From Flavobacterium sp. (lineage in GTDB: Bacteria; Bacteroidota; Bacteroidia; Flavobacteriales; Flavobacteriaceae): 64,000 nt of DNA. A model generated the notes under the pieces. The model was not told the DNA's origin and searched no databases. It saw nothing but the letters and a program-made list of their open reading frames with translations. The translations under genes were made by a program, and so were the position numbers. Positions within the stretch are counted from its first letter, which is position 1; each line of letters begins with the position of its first letter. Shown one piece after another: positions 36,698 to 45,812 of this stretch. The DNA is taken from contig NZ_JAIXUB010000001.1 of NCBI RefSeq assembly GCF_027484205.1, positions 1 to 64,000 on the forward strand, read 5' to 3'.

Positions 36698-38794
36698 TTA
36701 ATTTATGGGTTCAAAACTTATAGCAGTTCCGCCACCATTAGCTAAACTTAATTTAATTTTTGACTTAGAAGTAACTTGCATCGTTTTTATATCATAGCTT
36801 ATTGGGTTATTTTTCCAATCGGCAGTTTTGCCATCTTGATAAATTGTGGCTTTATACTTTTTATTTGGCGAAAGAAAATCAAGTTTAATTTCGGTTGTTC
36901 TTTTATTCTCATCGGTTATTGCACCAAGGAACCAATTCTCTGAATGTTTGTCTTTTCGGGCAATAGTTAAATAGTCGCCTGGTTCCGCTTCAAGGTATTT
37001 TGATTCTTGCCAATCGACTGCTACATCTTTAATGAACTGAAAAGCATCTGGATATTTTTCGTAGTTTTCTGGTAAATCGGCAGCCATTTGTAAAGGTGAA
37101 TACATGGTGATGTAAAGTGCCAATTGTTTAGCTAATGTTGTATGAACTTGCTCTGTTTTTGACTTATCATACACACTCATTTTGATTTCAAAAATTCCTG
37201 GTGTGTAATCCATTGGTCCACCAAGAAGACGTGTAAATGGTAGAATTGTTTCGTGCATTGGTGGATTTCCGTTGCTCCAAGCGTTGAACTCATTTCCACG
37301 AGCAGCTTCGGCAGCAATATAGTTTGGATACGTTCTGCTGAAACCTGTTGGACGTGAACTTTCGTGCGAGTTGACCATCATTTTATAATCTGCAAAACGT
37401 TTTGCTACAAAATTGAAATGGTTAACCATAGTTTGTCCGTCATGAAATTCGCCACGAGGAATAATTCGACCTACATAACCAGATTTTGCTGCAGGATAAC
37501 CATACTCTTTCATTAAATTTAAAGCTCTGTCAAGATGTCTTTCATAATTAGCCACAGAACCTGAAGTTTCGTGATGCATAATCATTTTTACACCTTTTGA
37601 CTTTGCATAATCATTGATTTCTTTCAAATTATAATCTGGATATGGTGTTACAAAATCGAAAACATTTTCTTTCCAATTTCCGAACCAATCTTCCCAACCT
37701 ACGTTCCAACCTTCGACAAGAACTCCATCAAAACCGTGTTTTGCAGCAAAGTCAATATATCGTTTCGTATTCGCAGTTGTTGCGCCGTGTTTTCCTGTTG
37801 GAATTAAATTTCCTGCAGCATTTTGTGCATTTTGCGAACCTGCATAATCCCATGTGGCTTTTCCAACGTGCATTTCCCACCAAATTCCAACATATTTCAT
37901 GGGTTTAATGAAAGAAGTATCTTCGATTTTACAAGGTTCGTTTAAATTTAAAATCATTTTTGAAGAAACAATATCTCGAGCATCATCACTCACCATAATT
38001 GTTCGCCAAGGAGAAACGCATGGTGCTTGAAGATACGCTTTATCTCCAATGGCATTAGGAACTAAATTTGATGTTAATTTATATTCATTAGGAACTAAAT
38101 CTAAATGCATTACAGGATAATTGACAACCGCAGCTTCGAAAATATTGATGTAAATTCCATCAGCAGTTTTCATTTGTAATGGCGATTGCACTCTGTATTT
38201 ATCTTTAATAGATTTTAAACCAATGCCATTATTCAAATCTATTTTTGAATTATCAACTTCAGATAATTTTGTTTCATTATACACATATTCTTGTGAATCA
38301 TAATCGCCCGGAATCCAAAAAGTTTTGTGATTTCCTGTTAGATTAAATTGTGATTTCTCATCAGAAATTATAAAATAATTTAAACTTGGTTGTTTTGGAA
38401 ATTCATAACGAAATGCAACGCCTTCATCAAAAACTCTGAAAATAATATTTAACTTTCTGTTACTTGATAACTGCGAAAGAGAAACCGTCATTTCGTTGTA
38501 GTTATTTTTAATATTTGACTGTTCGCCCAAAACAGGTTTCCAAGTTTCGTTGACACTTTTTCTATCAATATTTTCGATACGAAAATTAGCGTCAAGACTA
38601 TTTGTTTCTTTTAGTTTAATTCCTAAATCGCTTTGAAGTATTATAGGTTTATTTTTATATGCTAAAGTATAACTAGGAATTCCATCAGAAGATAATTTAA
38701 AATCTAAAGAAATATTTTTAGATGGTGATTGTATGTTTTGTGCATTTAAAAAAGCAATAAACAAAAGTAGAATTGTAGTTAATTTGTATTTCAT
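36698..38794 (-). CDS. GH97 glycoside hydrolase (SusB-like)
   Basis: A 698-residue exported enzyme, signal peptide 1-18 (F-L-N-A-Q). GH97 layout: N-terminal beta-sandwich (about 20-290, with V-A-F-R-Y-E-F-P), a TIM barrel (V-G-I-W-W-E-M-H-V, F-D-G-V-L-V-E-G-W-N-V-G-W-E, H-H-E-T-S-G-S, N-S-H-E-S-S-R-P-T-G) and a C-terminal beta domain. GH97 enzymes are calcium-dependent alpha-glucosidases or alpha-galactosidases. The many conserved glutamates favour the inverting alpha-glucosidase group, but this needs alignment. It starts 48 bases downstream of the terminator that follows GH3, so it may have its own promoter. Confidence 0.88.
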   Translation of the reverse strand: MKYKLTTILLLFIAFLNAQNIQSPSKNISLDFKLSSDGIPSYTLAYKNKPIILQSDLGIKLKETNSLDANFRIENIDRKSVNETWKPVLGEQSNIKNNYNEMTVSLSQLSSNRKLNIIFRVFDEGVAFRYEFPKQPSLNYFIISDEKSQFNLTGNHKTFWIPGDYDSQEYVYNETKLSEVDNSKIDLNNGIGLKSIKDKYRVQSPLQMKTADGIYINIFEAAVVNYPVMHLDLVPNEYKLTSNLVPNAIGDKAYLQAPCVSPWRTIMVSDDARDIVSSKMILNLNEPCKIEDTSFIKPMKYVGIWWEMHVGKATWDYAGSQNAQNAAGNLIPTGKHGATTANTKRYIDFAAKHGFDGVLVEGWNVGWEDWFGNWKENVFDFVTPYPDYNLKEINDYAKSKGVKMIMHHETSGSVANYERHLDRALNLMKEYGYPAAKSGYVGRIIPRGEFHDGQTMVNHFNFVAKRFADYKMMVNSHESSRPTGFSRTYPNYIAAEAARGNEFNAWSNGNPPMHETILPFTRLLGGPMDYTPGIFEIKMSVYDKSKTEQVHTTLAKQLALYITMYSPLQMAADLPENYEKYPDAFQFIKDVAVDWQESKYLEAEPGDYLTIARKDKHSENWFLGAITDENKRTTEIKLDFLSPNKKYKATIYQDGKTADWKNNPISYDIKTMQVTSKSKIKLSLANGGGTAISFEPIN

Positions 38795-38841
38795 TTTATA
38801 TATTTTTTGCTAAAGATAGAGAAAAGAATATTATTTTTTTC

Positions 38842-38875
38842 AAAAAAACCCTTTAGTAAAGTGCTAAAGGGCTTT
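38842..38875 (-). terminator. Terminator between GH3 and GH97
   Basis: CCCTTTAG (38849-38856) pairs with CTAAAGGG (38864-38871). On the minus strand the hairpin is followed by seven T residues. It splits the PUL into an upstream susC-to-GH3 part and a downstream GH97-to-permease part. Confidence 0.75.
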
Positions 38876-38894
38876 AAAAATGCACAAAAAAATT

Positions 38895-41198
38895 CTATTT
38901 AACTAACTCCAAATTTATTTTATTGGTAGCATCGGAATCTTTCCCGATGAATATTTCAAACTGACCTTCTTCTGCAACAAATTGTAAATCTGAATTATAG
39001 AATTTTAAATCTTCTACAGAAATTTCGAAAGTTACTGTTTGCTTTTCTCCTTTTTTAAGGAATATTTTTTTGAATCCTTTTAGTTCTTTCATTGGACGAG
39101 TTATCGAACCAACAACATCTCTAATATATAATTGAACTATTTCTTTTCCATCATAATTACCTGAATTTAAAACATCAACAGAAATTGAAACTTTTTCAGA
39201 AAAATTCATTTTTGATGATGACGTTTTTAAATTAGAATATTCAAAATTAGTGTAACTTAAACCATACCCAAATGGATAAAGTGGCTCATTTGGGACATCA
39301 AGATAGTTAGAAAGAAACTTTTGAAACTTTCCTTCCTTGTTGTTTAATGGTCTTCCTGTATTTTTATGATTATAATAAATTGGAATTTGCCCAACATTTC
39401 TTGGCCAAGTAGCTGTTAATTTACCTGAAGGATTGACATCCCCAAAAAGTACATCAGAAATTGCTAAACCAGCTTCACTACCAGGAAACCAAACATTTAA
39501 TATTGTTGATAATTTTTTATCTTCTTCTACTAAAACTAATGGTCTTCCTGTAAATAATACTAAAACTACTGGTTTACCTGTTTTAAGTAATTCGTCAAGT
39601 AATCTTTTCTGCACAAGCGGCAATTCTATACTTGAACGACTACTACATTCGCCATTCATCTCTGCACCTTCACCAAGAACTGCAATTAAAACGTCTGATT
39701 TTTTTGCTACTTCAAGAGCTTCTGCAATTAATTCCTCATCAGTTCTATTATCTCTCACATACGATTTTGGATTGTGAGGATTGATATTGATTTTTTCTTC
39801 TGCTGCAGTTGAAAGGAAATTACATCCTCGAGCAGAAAGTATATTCACACTTTTTCCAACAGTACTTTTTAAACCTTCTAAAATTGTTATTGGTTTATCA
39901 AAATTTGCTGCAACGCTCCATGTACCGGGCATATTCGCTTTATTATCGAAAAGTGGTCCAAAAAGTGCAATAGTTCCCGATTTTTTTAAAGGTAAAATAT
40001 TTTTGTCGTTTTTTAATAATACCATAGATTCAGATGCAACTTTACGGGCAAAATCTCTATTTTCTTTTGAAAAAATTTCTTTTTTTGCTAAATCAATATC
40101 GCAATTTTTATAAGGATTTTCAAATAACCCTAAATCATATTTTGCGGCTAAAATTCGGGTAACAGCAGTATCAATATCACTCATTGAAATTTTACCTTCT
40201 TCTAAAGATTTTTTTAAAGTCGATAAAAAACCTTCTCCAACCATATCCATGTCAATTCCGGCTTTAAGTGCTAACGAAGAACAATTTTGCAAATCGCCCA
40301 TTCCGTGCTCTATCATTTCGGGAATACCTGTATAATCTGTTACTACAAAACCATTGAACTTCCATTGATTTCTTAAAACATCGGTCATCAACCATTTGTT
40401 ACCTGTTGCAGGAATTCCGTCAACTTCATTGAAAGAAGCCATTGCAGTTCCAACTCCAGCGTCAACGGCTGCTTTATATGGTGGAAAATATTCATTATAC
40501 ATTCTAACACGACTCATATCTACAGTATTGTAGTCTCTTCCAGCTTCTGGTGCGCCATAAAGTGCAAAATGTTTTACACAAGCTAACAAAGAGTTTTTAG
40601 CTTTAAGGTCATTATTCTGATAACCGTTAACCATTGCTTTTGCGATTTGACTGCCTAAATATGTGTCTTCACCACTTCCTTCAGAAACTCTTCCCCAACG
40701 TGGTTCTCTAGATAAATCAACCATAGGTGAAAAAGTCCAATTGATTCCATCTGCCGTTGCTTCATTTGCAGCAATTCTGGCAGTTTGTTGAATCATAGGC
40801 ATATCCCATGAGGAAGATAATCCTAGAGGAATTGGAAAAATTGTTTCATACCCATGAATTACATCCATTGCAAAAATTAGCGGAATTTTAAGTCGGCTTT
40901 GTTCTATGGCAACTTTTTGAACTTCCTTAATTCTAGAAACCGATTTTATATTAAATAATCCTCCTACTTTTCCTTCTTTAATTTTTTTTGCAATATCAGA
41001 ACTTCCAGCTTGTCCAGTTGTAATATCACCAGAAGTAGGAAGATTCAATTGACCTAACTTTTCATCGAGAGTCATTCTTGATAATAATTCTGAAATGAAT
41101 TGGTTTTTAGGTGCAATTGCAACGGTTTTTTTCTTTTGTGCAAAAATTACTGATACCGATAAAAGAGCAAGTATAACTATATGATTTTTTAATCTCAT
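38895..41198 (-). CDS. bglX: GH3 beta-glucosidase (BglX-like)
   Basis: A 767-residue exported enzyme with signal peptide 1-20 (V-I-F-A-Q). GH3 N-terminal barrel (about 40-370): A-M-D-V-I-H-G, P-R-W-G-R-V, K-H-F-A-L-Y-G and the nucleophile Asp288 in F-V-V-T-D-Y-T-G. The GH3 C-terminal domain (about 400-620) has G-E-G-A-E-M-N-G-E-C-S-S-R-S, and a fibronectin III-like end (about 660-750) follows. It removes terminal beta-linked glucose from oligosaccharides, probably in the periplasm. It lies 23 bases downstream of the esterase gene and is followed by a terminator. With the GH144-like enzyme it would finish a beta-glucan. Confidence 0.88.
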   Translation of the reverse strand: MRLKNHIVILALLSVSVIFAQKKKTVAIAPKNQFISELLSRMTLDEKLGQLNLPTSGDITTGQAGSSDIAKKIKEGKVGGLFNIKSVSRIKEVQKVAIEQSRLKIPLIFAMDVIHGYETIFPIPLGLSSSWDMPMIQQTARIAANEATADGINWTFSPMVDLSREPRWGRVSEGSGEDTYLGSQIAKAMVNGYQNNDLKAKNSLLACVKHFALYGAPEAGRDYNTVDMSRVRMYNEYFPPYKAAVDAGVGTAMASFNEVDGIPATGNKWLMTDVLRNQWKFNGFVVTDYTGIPEMIEHGMGDLQNCSSLALKAGIDMDMVGEGFLSTLKKSLEEGKISMSDIDTAVTRILAAKYDLGLFENPYKNCDIDLAKKEIFSKENRDFARKVASESMVLLKNDKNILPLKKSGTIALFGPLFDNKANMPGTWSVAANFDKPITILEGLKSTVGKSVNILSARGCNFLSTAAEEKININPHNPKSYVRDNRTDEELIAEALEVAKKSDVLIAVLGEGAEMNGECSSRSSIELPLVQKRLLDELLKTGKPVVLVLFTGRPLVLVEEDKKLSTILNVWFPGSEAGLAISDVLFGDVNPSGKLTATWPRNVGQIPIYYNHKNTGRPLNNKEGKFQKFLSNYLDVPNEPLYPFGYGLSYTNFEYSNLKTSSSKMNFSEKVSISVDVLNSGNYDGKEIVQLYIRDVVGSITRPMKELKGFKKIFLKKGEKQTVTFEISVEDLKFYNSDLQFVAEEGQFEIFIGKDSDATNKINLELVK

Positions 41199-41221
41199 AA
41201 TTCAAATTTATTGTAAACTAA

Positions 41222-41914
41222 TTATTGTTTTTTTTGTTGAAACATCCATTCATAAAATTTTGGATTTGAATAGGTTGAATCCCAACTGTTGTGATTGTCG
41301 TTTGGAAAAATGGTTAAGCTTGCATTAGGATTAACTTTTTTTAATTCACTAAAAATATCAATCGAATTATTTACTGGTACAACATCATCTAGAGCACCAT
41401 GAAAAATTTGAATTGGTAAATTTTTTAACTTCTCAGCTTGAATTATCATTACTCTATCAACTGGTGGACATACTGGAGCAATTGCTGCAAAAAGTTCAGG
41501 ATGTTCCAATGCTAATTTAAATGTTCCCCATCCGCCCATACTCAATCCTGTTAAATAAATTCTAGATTTATCAACATTATATTTTGCAGAGATTTCTACT
41601 ATTAATTGATAAATTGCTGTTGTATCCCACCAAATATTTTCGGGACATTGTGGAGCTAAAATAGCACACGATTCTTTTATTAAACTTTGATATGTAAATG
41701 GACTGTGATTTTTAACTAAATCTAATTCTGTTCCTCTTTCGCCTGAACCATGAAGAAAAACTATTAAGGGAAATTTTTCTTTTTGATTTAATGGAAGTTG
41801 AAGAATATATTGTAATTCATGTTTTGTCTTAATTTCTTTAGAAAATGATGCTTTTATTTCTTGAGAAAAAATTGATATTGAAAATAATGATAGAATGAGG
41901 CAATATTTTTTCAT
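41222..41914 (-). CDS. Exported alpha/beta-hydrolase esterase (carboxylesterase/DLH-like)
   Basis: A 230-residue protein with signal peptide 1-17 (I-F-S-Q). The alpha/beta-hydrolase core shows the oxyanion segment F-L-H-G-S-G-E-R-G, the nucleophile Ser125 in G-L-S-M-G-G-W-G, an acid in H-G-A-L-D-D-V-V-P-V and a His in N-D-N-H-N-S-W. Such PUL esterases usually remove acyl groups from glycans so the hydrolases can act. Its ATG shares one base with the TAA of the GH144-like gene (TAATG), implying coupled translation. Confidence 0.82.
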   Translation of the reverse strand: MKKYCLILSLFSISIFSQEIKASFSKEIKTKHELQYILQLPLNQKEKFPLIVFLHGSGERGTELDLVKNHSPFTYQSLIKESCAILAPQCPENIWWDTTAIYQLIVEISAKYNVDKSRIYLTGLSMGGWGTFKLALEHPELFAAIAPVCPPVDRVMIIQAEKLKNLPIQIFHGALDDVVPVNNSIDIFSELKKVNPNASLTIFPNDNHNSWDSTYSNPKFYEWMFQQKKQ

Positions 41915-43308
41915 TAAAATCCGTGTTGCGTTGATGAAAATCCTAAATTTTGTAATCCTGTTTTAACTTCTGGAGCTTGCATGAATAAATTCCATAACAA
42001 TCCTGTACGGTGATTTTCAATCATAGGTGCAATTGTTCCTTGATCTATGGCTAAATATCTTGGTGTTTTCCAAATATATTTTGGAGAAAATGCATCATAA
42101 GGTCCAGCAACTCCAACATATCTTGCTCGATGTTCTTGATACAAATATTTTAGAAATTTCATACTTTCAACTGGAGTATATGGAAATGATGATAAGGCAG
42201 CTGTTGGAGATATGACACCTCTATCGTTATTAGGTTGATGAGCTGCATATCCTGTTGAACCATTAGAATTTCTTGAATAACTAGCCGTTAAACCCCAACA
42301 TTTATCACTATAATCTGTGTATGCTAAAGGGTTAGCCTTGCAATATTCTAACATTATTTTTGCATGATTTTGAATAAGCGTCCAATAATTTGCATACTGA
42401 TCTGACAATCCTCTTGGATCAAGACCTAAATAAGAATAGTGAGCCCAAAACATTGGACCAACGTTTCCGTTAGCACCATTATAATTAAAAACTACAGGAA
42501 TTCCATATCTTGTTGAAGCATTTTGAATAGCTCCATTTCTTGCCCATGCTTGATTATAAGCTAAAGTTGAAATTGGATGCGTTGGTGAAGCAGCGGCCAT
42601 AACATAAGTAATTAAACATTCGTTATAACCTTCTAATTTGAAATTCATTTCCCAACCGTAGTTTGGCGACCAATGCCAATACAAAGCATTTTCTCCTTTA
42701 GTGTACCAATCCCACTCGACACCTTTCCACAAGTCATCTGCCTTTTGAGCTAAAGCTTGCTCTTCTGCTGTTCCGTTTTTAAAATATTCTCGAACAGTAA
42801 TCAAACCTTGACAAAGAAACGATGTTTCTACTAAATCACCACCATTATCTTTAGTTCCAAACGGAATTACATGACCATTTGTACCATTAATCCAATGCGG
42901 CCATGCACCATGAAATCTGTCAGCGGTTTCAAGAAAATTTAATGCTGTTGTAAGTCGAGAAACAGCTTCTGCCCTATTGACAAAACCTCGTTCTACACCT
43001 ACAATAATTGTCATTAATCCAAATCCTGAACCTCCTGTGGTTACAATATTGGCATCATTTGAAACATCATCAGTATGATATCGTTCTCTGGCTAATTTTG
43101 AGTTAGTTTCTGCATATTCCCAAAAATACTTTAGTACATCTTTTTGAACTTGGTCTAAAGCATCAGTATCTGAAATAGGCGTTATGGGATCATTTATTAC
43201 TGGAACAATAATTTCTTCTTCCTCTTCAACAATAGTCGACTTATCTGAACACGAGCAAGAACTGAAAAGAAAAGGAATAATAAGTAAATATTTTGAAAAA
43301 CTGTTCAT
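41914..43308 (-). CDS. GH144-like beta-1,2-glucanase family lipoprotein
   Basis: A 464-residue lipoprotein (F-S-S-C-S-C-S-D-K then an acidic run, as in surface-exposed lipoproteins of this phylum). The rest is one (alpha/alpha)6-type domain, with Y-F-W-E-Y-A-E, G-G-S-G-F-G-L, W-P-H-W-I-N-G, W-S-P-N-Y-G-W-E-M-N and C-W-G-L-T-A-S. It belongs to the 'glucoamylase family' (PF10091) that includes GH144 endo-beta-1,2-glucanases. It lies behind a terminator-like hairpin 28 bases upstream of its start. Assignment to GH144 is from memory of the family; the substrate could be another beta-glucan. Confidence 0.8.
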   Translation of the reverse strand: MNSFSKYLLIIPFLFSSCSCSDKSTIVEEEEEIIVPVINDPITPISDTDALDQVQKDVLKYFWEYAETNSKLARERYHTDDVSNDANIVTTGGSGFGLMTIIVGVERGFVNRAEAVSRLTTALNFLETADRFHGAWPHWINGTNGHVIPFGTKDNGGDLVETSFLCQGLITVREYFKNGTAEEQALAQKADDLWKGVEWDWYTKGENALYWHWSPNYGWEMNFKLEGYNECLITYVMAAASPTHPISTLAYNQAWARNGAIQNASTRYGIPVVFNYNGANGNVGPMFWAHYSYLGLDPRGLSDQYANYWTLIQNHAKIMLEYCKANPLAYTDYSDKCWGLTASYSRNSNGSTGYAAHQPNNDRGVISPTAALSSFPYTPVESMKFLKYLYQEHRARYVGVAGPYDAFSPKYIWKTPRYLAIDQGTIAPMIENHRTGLLWNLFMQAPEVKTGLQNLGFSSTQHGF

Positions 43309-43336
43309 GATAATATATTATTGAAAATTAAAAAAT

Positions 43337-43375
43337 AAAAATCTGACGGATTTATAAAAATCCGTCAGATTGAAA
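43337..43375 (-). terminator. Hairpin between LamG and GH144-like genes (attenuator or partial terminator)
   Basis: AATCTGACGGATTT (43340-43353) and AAATCCGTCAGATT (43358-43371) pair perfectly around four bases; on the minus strand a T-rich run follows. It lies between two PUL genes, so it probably lowers expression of the enzymes relative to susCD, or protects the susCD mRNA end. Confidence 0.8.
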
Positions 43376-43383
43376 AAGAAGAA

Positions 43384-44307
43384 TTATCTACCTGCTTTTT
43401 CTAATTCATATAAAGCACCGATTTCTGCTGGAGTCAATGGTTTATCAAAAACTCTTACCTCATCAACTTGACCTTTTAAAGCTGCGTTCCAAGCATCAGT
43501 ATTTGTTCCATTTACAACAGTTTCTAAAGCTCCAATAACTGGTCTTGTAGGAGTAAAATGATTTAATGGTTTTGCTGCTCCACCATTTCTAATTTCCCAT
43601 TGAGGGTTAGAAATTTTTACACCATTAACATACAATCTATTTGCACCTGCTGGTCCATCAAAAACATAAACTATATGTGCCCATTGACCACCAATTTTGT
43701 TAGCAAATGCTTGATGATTTTCTCCAGCTGCATTAGCATCAATCATCCATTGTTCCATTTTAGTCATGTTAACTGCATCACCACCAAATTCTGAACCATC
43801 AGTTTGTTTAATTCTAAAAATTCCTTTCACCTGGATAGTGTCACTAGTTGTTAAACCATGTGTTTCACCCATAATATTTAAATTACCAAAAATTTCACTT
43901 GATCTTGTTAAAGAAAAGATCGGTGAGATATTACTAACTCCACCAGCTACTAATTTAGTATTTGAAATTTTTGCCCAACAACTTACTGAAGCACTACCTG
44001 ATGTAGTTGCTAAAGCAGCAATCGAAGGATATGCCATATAACCTGTGTTAAAACTCGCTGCTTGACCTTTTACACCTGTAACATAAGATGTAGCAACTGT
44101 AGAAGAAGGAGCAGTATTTGAAATAGACTCATTTCCATCTCCATCTAGTGGCCAATATGCTTTTAATGCAGTAGCAGCAACTTCGTCAGCATTGTTGTAA
44201 CCGCCAATTGGTGGTAATGAATTATCATCATCGCTTCCACAGCTTGTGAATGATGCAAATGCAATAGATAATGCAAATGCAGAAACTAGAATTTTGTTTG
44301 TTTTCAT
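43384..44307 (-). CDS. LamG-domain surface lipoprotein of the PUL
   Basis: A 307-residue lipoprotein (F-T-S-C-G-S-D-D-D, acidic run after the lipid-bearing Cys). One concanavalin/laminin-G-like domain (about 45-300) opens L-K-A-Y-W-P-L-D-G-D-G-N and ends E-V-R-V-F-D-K-P-L-T-P-A-E-I. Its place directly behind susD is that of a SusE/F-type surface glycan-binding protein. It starts 35 bases after susD. No hydrolase residues are evident. Confidence 0.85.
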   Translation of the reverse strand: MKTNKILVSAFALSIAFASFTSCGSDDDNSLPPIGGYNNADEVAATALKAYWPLDGDGNESISNTAPSSTVATSYVTGVKGQAASFNTGYMAYPSIAALATTSGSASVSCWAKISNTKLVAGGVSNISPIFSLTRSSEIFGNLNIMGETHGLTTSDTIQVKGIFRIKQTDGSEFGGDAVNMTKMEQWMIDANAAGENHQAFANKIGGQWAHIVYVFDGPAGANRLYVNGVKISNPQWEIRNGGAAKPLNHFTPTRPVIGALETVVNGTNTDAWNAALKGQVDEVRVFDKPLTPAEIGALYELEKAGR

Positions 44308-44342
44308 AATAAAATATTTAATTTAAGTTAATTTAATTTTTG

Positions 44343-45800
44343 TTAATATCCTGGATTTTGTGTTAATCGATTTCCACTTTGAATTATTTGGTCTAATGGA
44401 ATTGGGAAAAGTTCGTGAGTTCCGGTGATGAAAGTTTTACCATCAGCAGCCATTGCACTTTGAGCAGTTCCTGTTCTTACCAAATCAAACCATCTGTCAT
44501 GTTCCATAGCCATTTCCCAACGTCTTTCATTTAAAATTTGTTGTAATGTTACTGATGTAAGTGTTGGAAGACCAGCACGAGTTCTAATTTCGTTTACTCT
44601 ATCAACAGCTTCACCTGTCATTCCAGCATGGAAACCTGCTTCTGCTCTAATCAATAAAATATCGCTGTATTTAAGAATTCTGAAGTTTTTTGCTGTTGTA
44701 CCTTTGTCTCCATTCCACGGTTCAGCAATTGGACTTTGATAAGCTTTGTAATTGTATCTTGGATTAGTCCATGATGTTGGAGCAGCAAATCCATCCCAAA
44801 GCGTTGATGGTACAAACATTACTGTAGCATTTTTTCTAACATCTCCTGCTTGATAAGAATTTGCTAAATTTAGTGATGGTGTATTAAAACCCCAACCTAA
44901 ATCTGGCGTTCCTCTTGGACCTTGAACATTAGTATAATCTCTTAAACCAAGGGTTAATGTTGCTTGAACCTCATAAATAGATTCTAATTTATTTTCGCCG
45001 ACTTCCCTCCAAACATGAGAATAATCAGGAAGTAAAGCATATTGACCGGATGTAATTACATTTCCTGCCATATCATAAGCATCCATCCATTTTTCTTGAT
45101 ATAAATAAGCTTTGGCTAAAAGTGCTTGAGCTGCTCCTTTACTTGCTCTTCCTAAATCGTTTGGAGCATATTGTGATTTTAAAGGTAGTTTTTCAATGGC
45201 ATCTAATAAATCAGCTTCAATTTGAGCATAAGTTTCAGCTTTTGTTCTTCTTGTAAAAACAATTTCATTTATTGTTTCAACATCATTTATATCAATTTTT
45301 GAAGTAACAATTGGAACTCCACCATAACATCTTACTAAATCAAAATAGAACAATGCTCTTAAAAACTTTACTTCACCAATCAACCTATTTTTTAAAGTTG
45401 CATCAATGGTTAATTGTTCTAAATAGAATAATGCATTATTTGCTCTATAAATTCCATCATACCTGCCATTCCAAACATCTTTAAATGATATATCCGATGC
45501 TTCAAATGTTAAATTATCCATTTTATGTTTATCAGAACCTGAATCCGATAATGTAGAACCTTTATCTGCATCATCTGAAGTAATACTAGTCATTCCAATC
45601 CATGAAAAAGAATACATATTGTAATCTAATTGTTTATTGTAAACTCCATTAACTAATTGGACTGCATTATCAGGATTATTCAAAAAATCAAATTCTGAGA
45701 TTGCATTTTGAGATTTAACATCTAAATCTTCTTCACACGATGCTAATGCAAAGGTCAATAAGAAAAGACTAATTATTTTTATTTTAAAATTTGACATCAT
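44343..45800 (-). CDS. susD: SusD/RagB family outer-membrane lipoprotein
   Basis: A 485-residue lipoprotein (A-L-A-S-C-E-E-D, Cys22). SusD features: N-terminal L-N-N-P-D-N-A-V-Q-L-V-N-G-V-Y, TPR-rich middle (A-K-A-Y-L-Y-Q-E-K-W), Y-S-D-I-L-L-I-R-A-E-A and the C-terminal N-E-R-R-W-E-M-A-M-E-H-D-R-W-F-D-L-V-R-T-G. It forms the lid of the SusC channel and binds the glycan at the cell surface. It follows susC by 12 bases. Confidence 0.92.
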   Translation of the reverse strand: MMSNFKIKIISLFLLTFALASCEEDLDVKSQNAISEFDFLNNPDNAVQLVNGVYNKQLDYNMYSFSWIGMTSITSDDADKGSTLSDSGSDKHKMDNLTFEASDISFKDVWNGRYDGIYRANNALFYLEQLTIDATLKNRLIGEVKFLRALFYFDLVRCYGGVPIVTSKIDINDVETINEIVFTRRTKAETYAQIEADLLDAIEKLPLKSQYAPNDLGRASKGAAQALLAKAYLYQEKWMDAYDMAGNVITSGQYALLPDYSHVWREVGENKLESIYEVQATLTLGLRDYTNVQGPRGTPDLGWGFNTPSLNLANSYQAGDVRKNATVMFVPSTLWDGFAAPTSWTNPRYNYKAYQSPIAEPWNGDKGTTAKNFRILKYSDILLIRAEAGFHAGMTGEAVDRVNEIRTRAGLPTLTSVTLQQILNERRWEMAMEHDRWFDLVRTGTAQSAMAADGKTFITGTHELFPIPLDQIIQSGNRLTQNPGY

Positions 45801-45812
45801 AACTGTTTTGTA

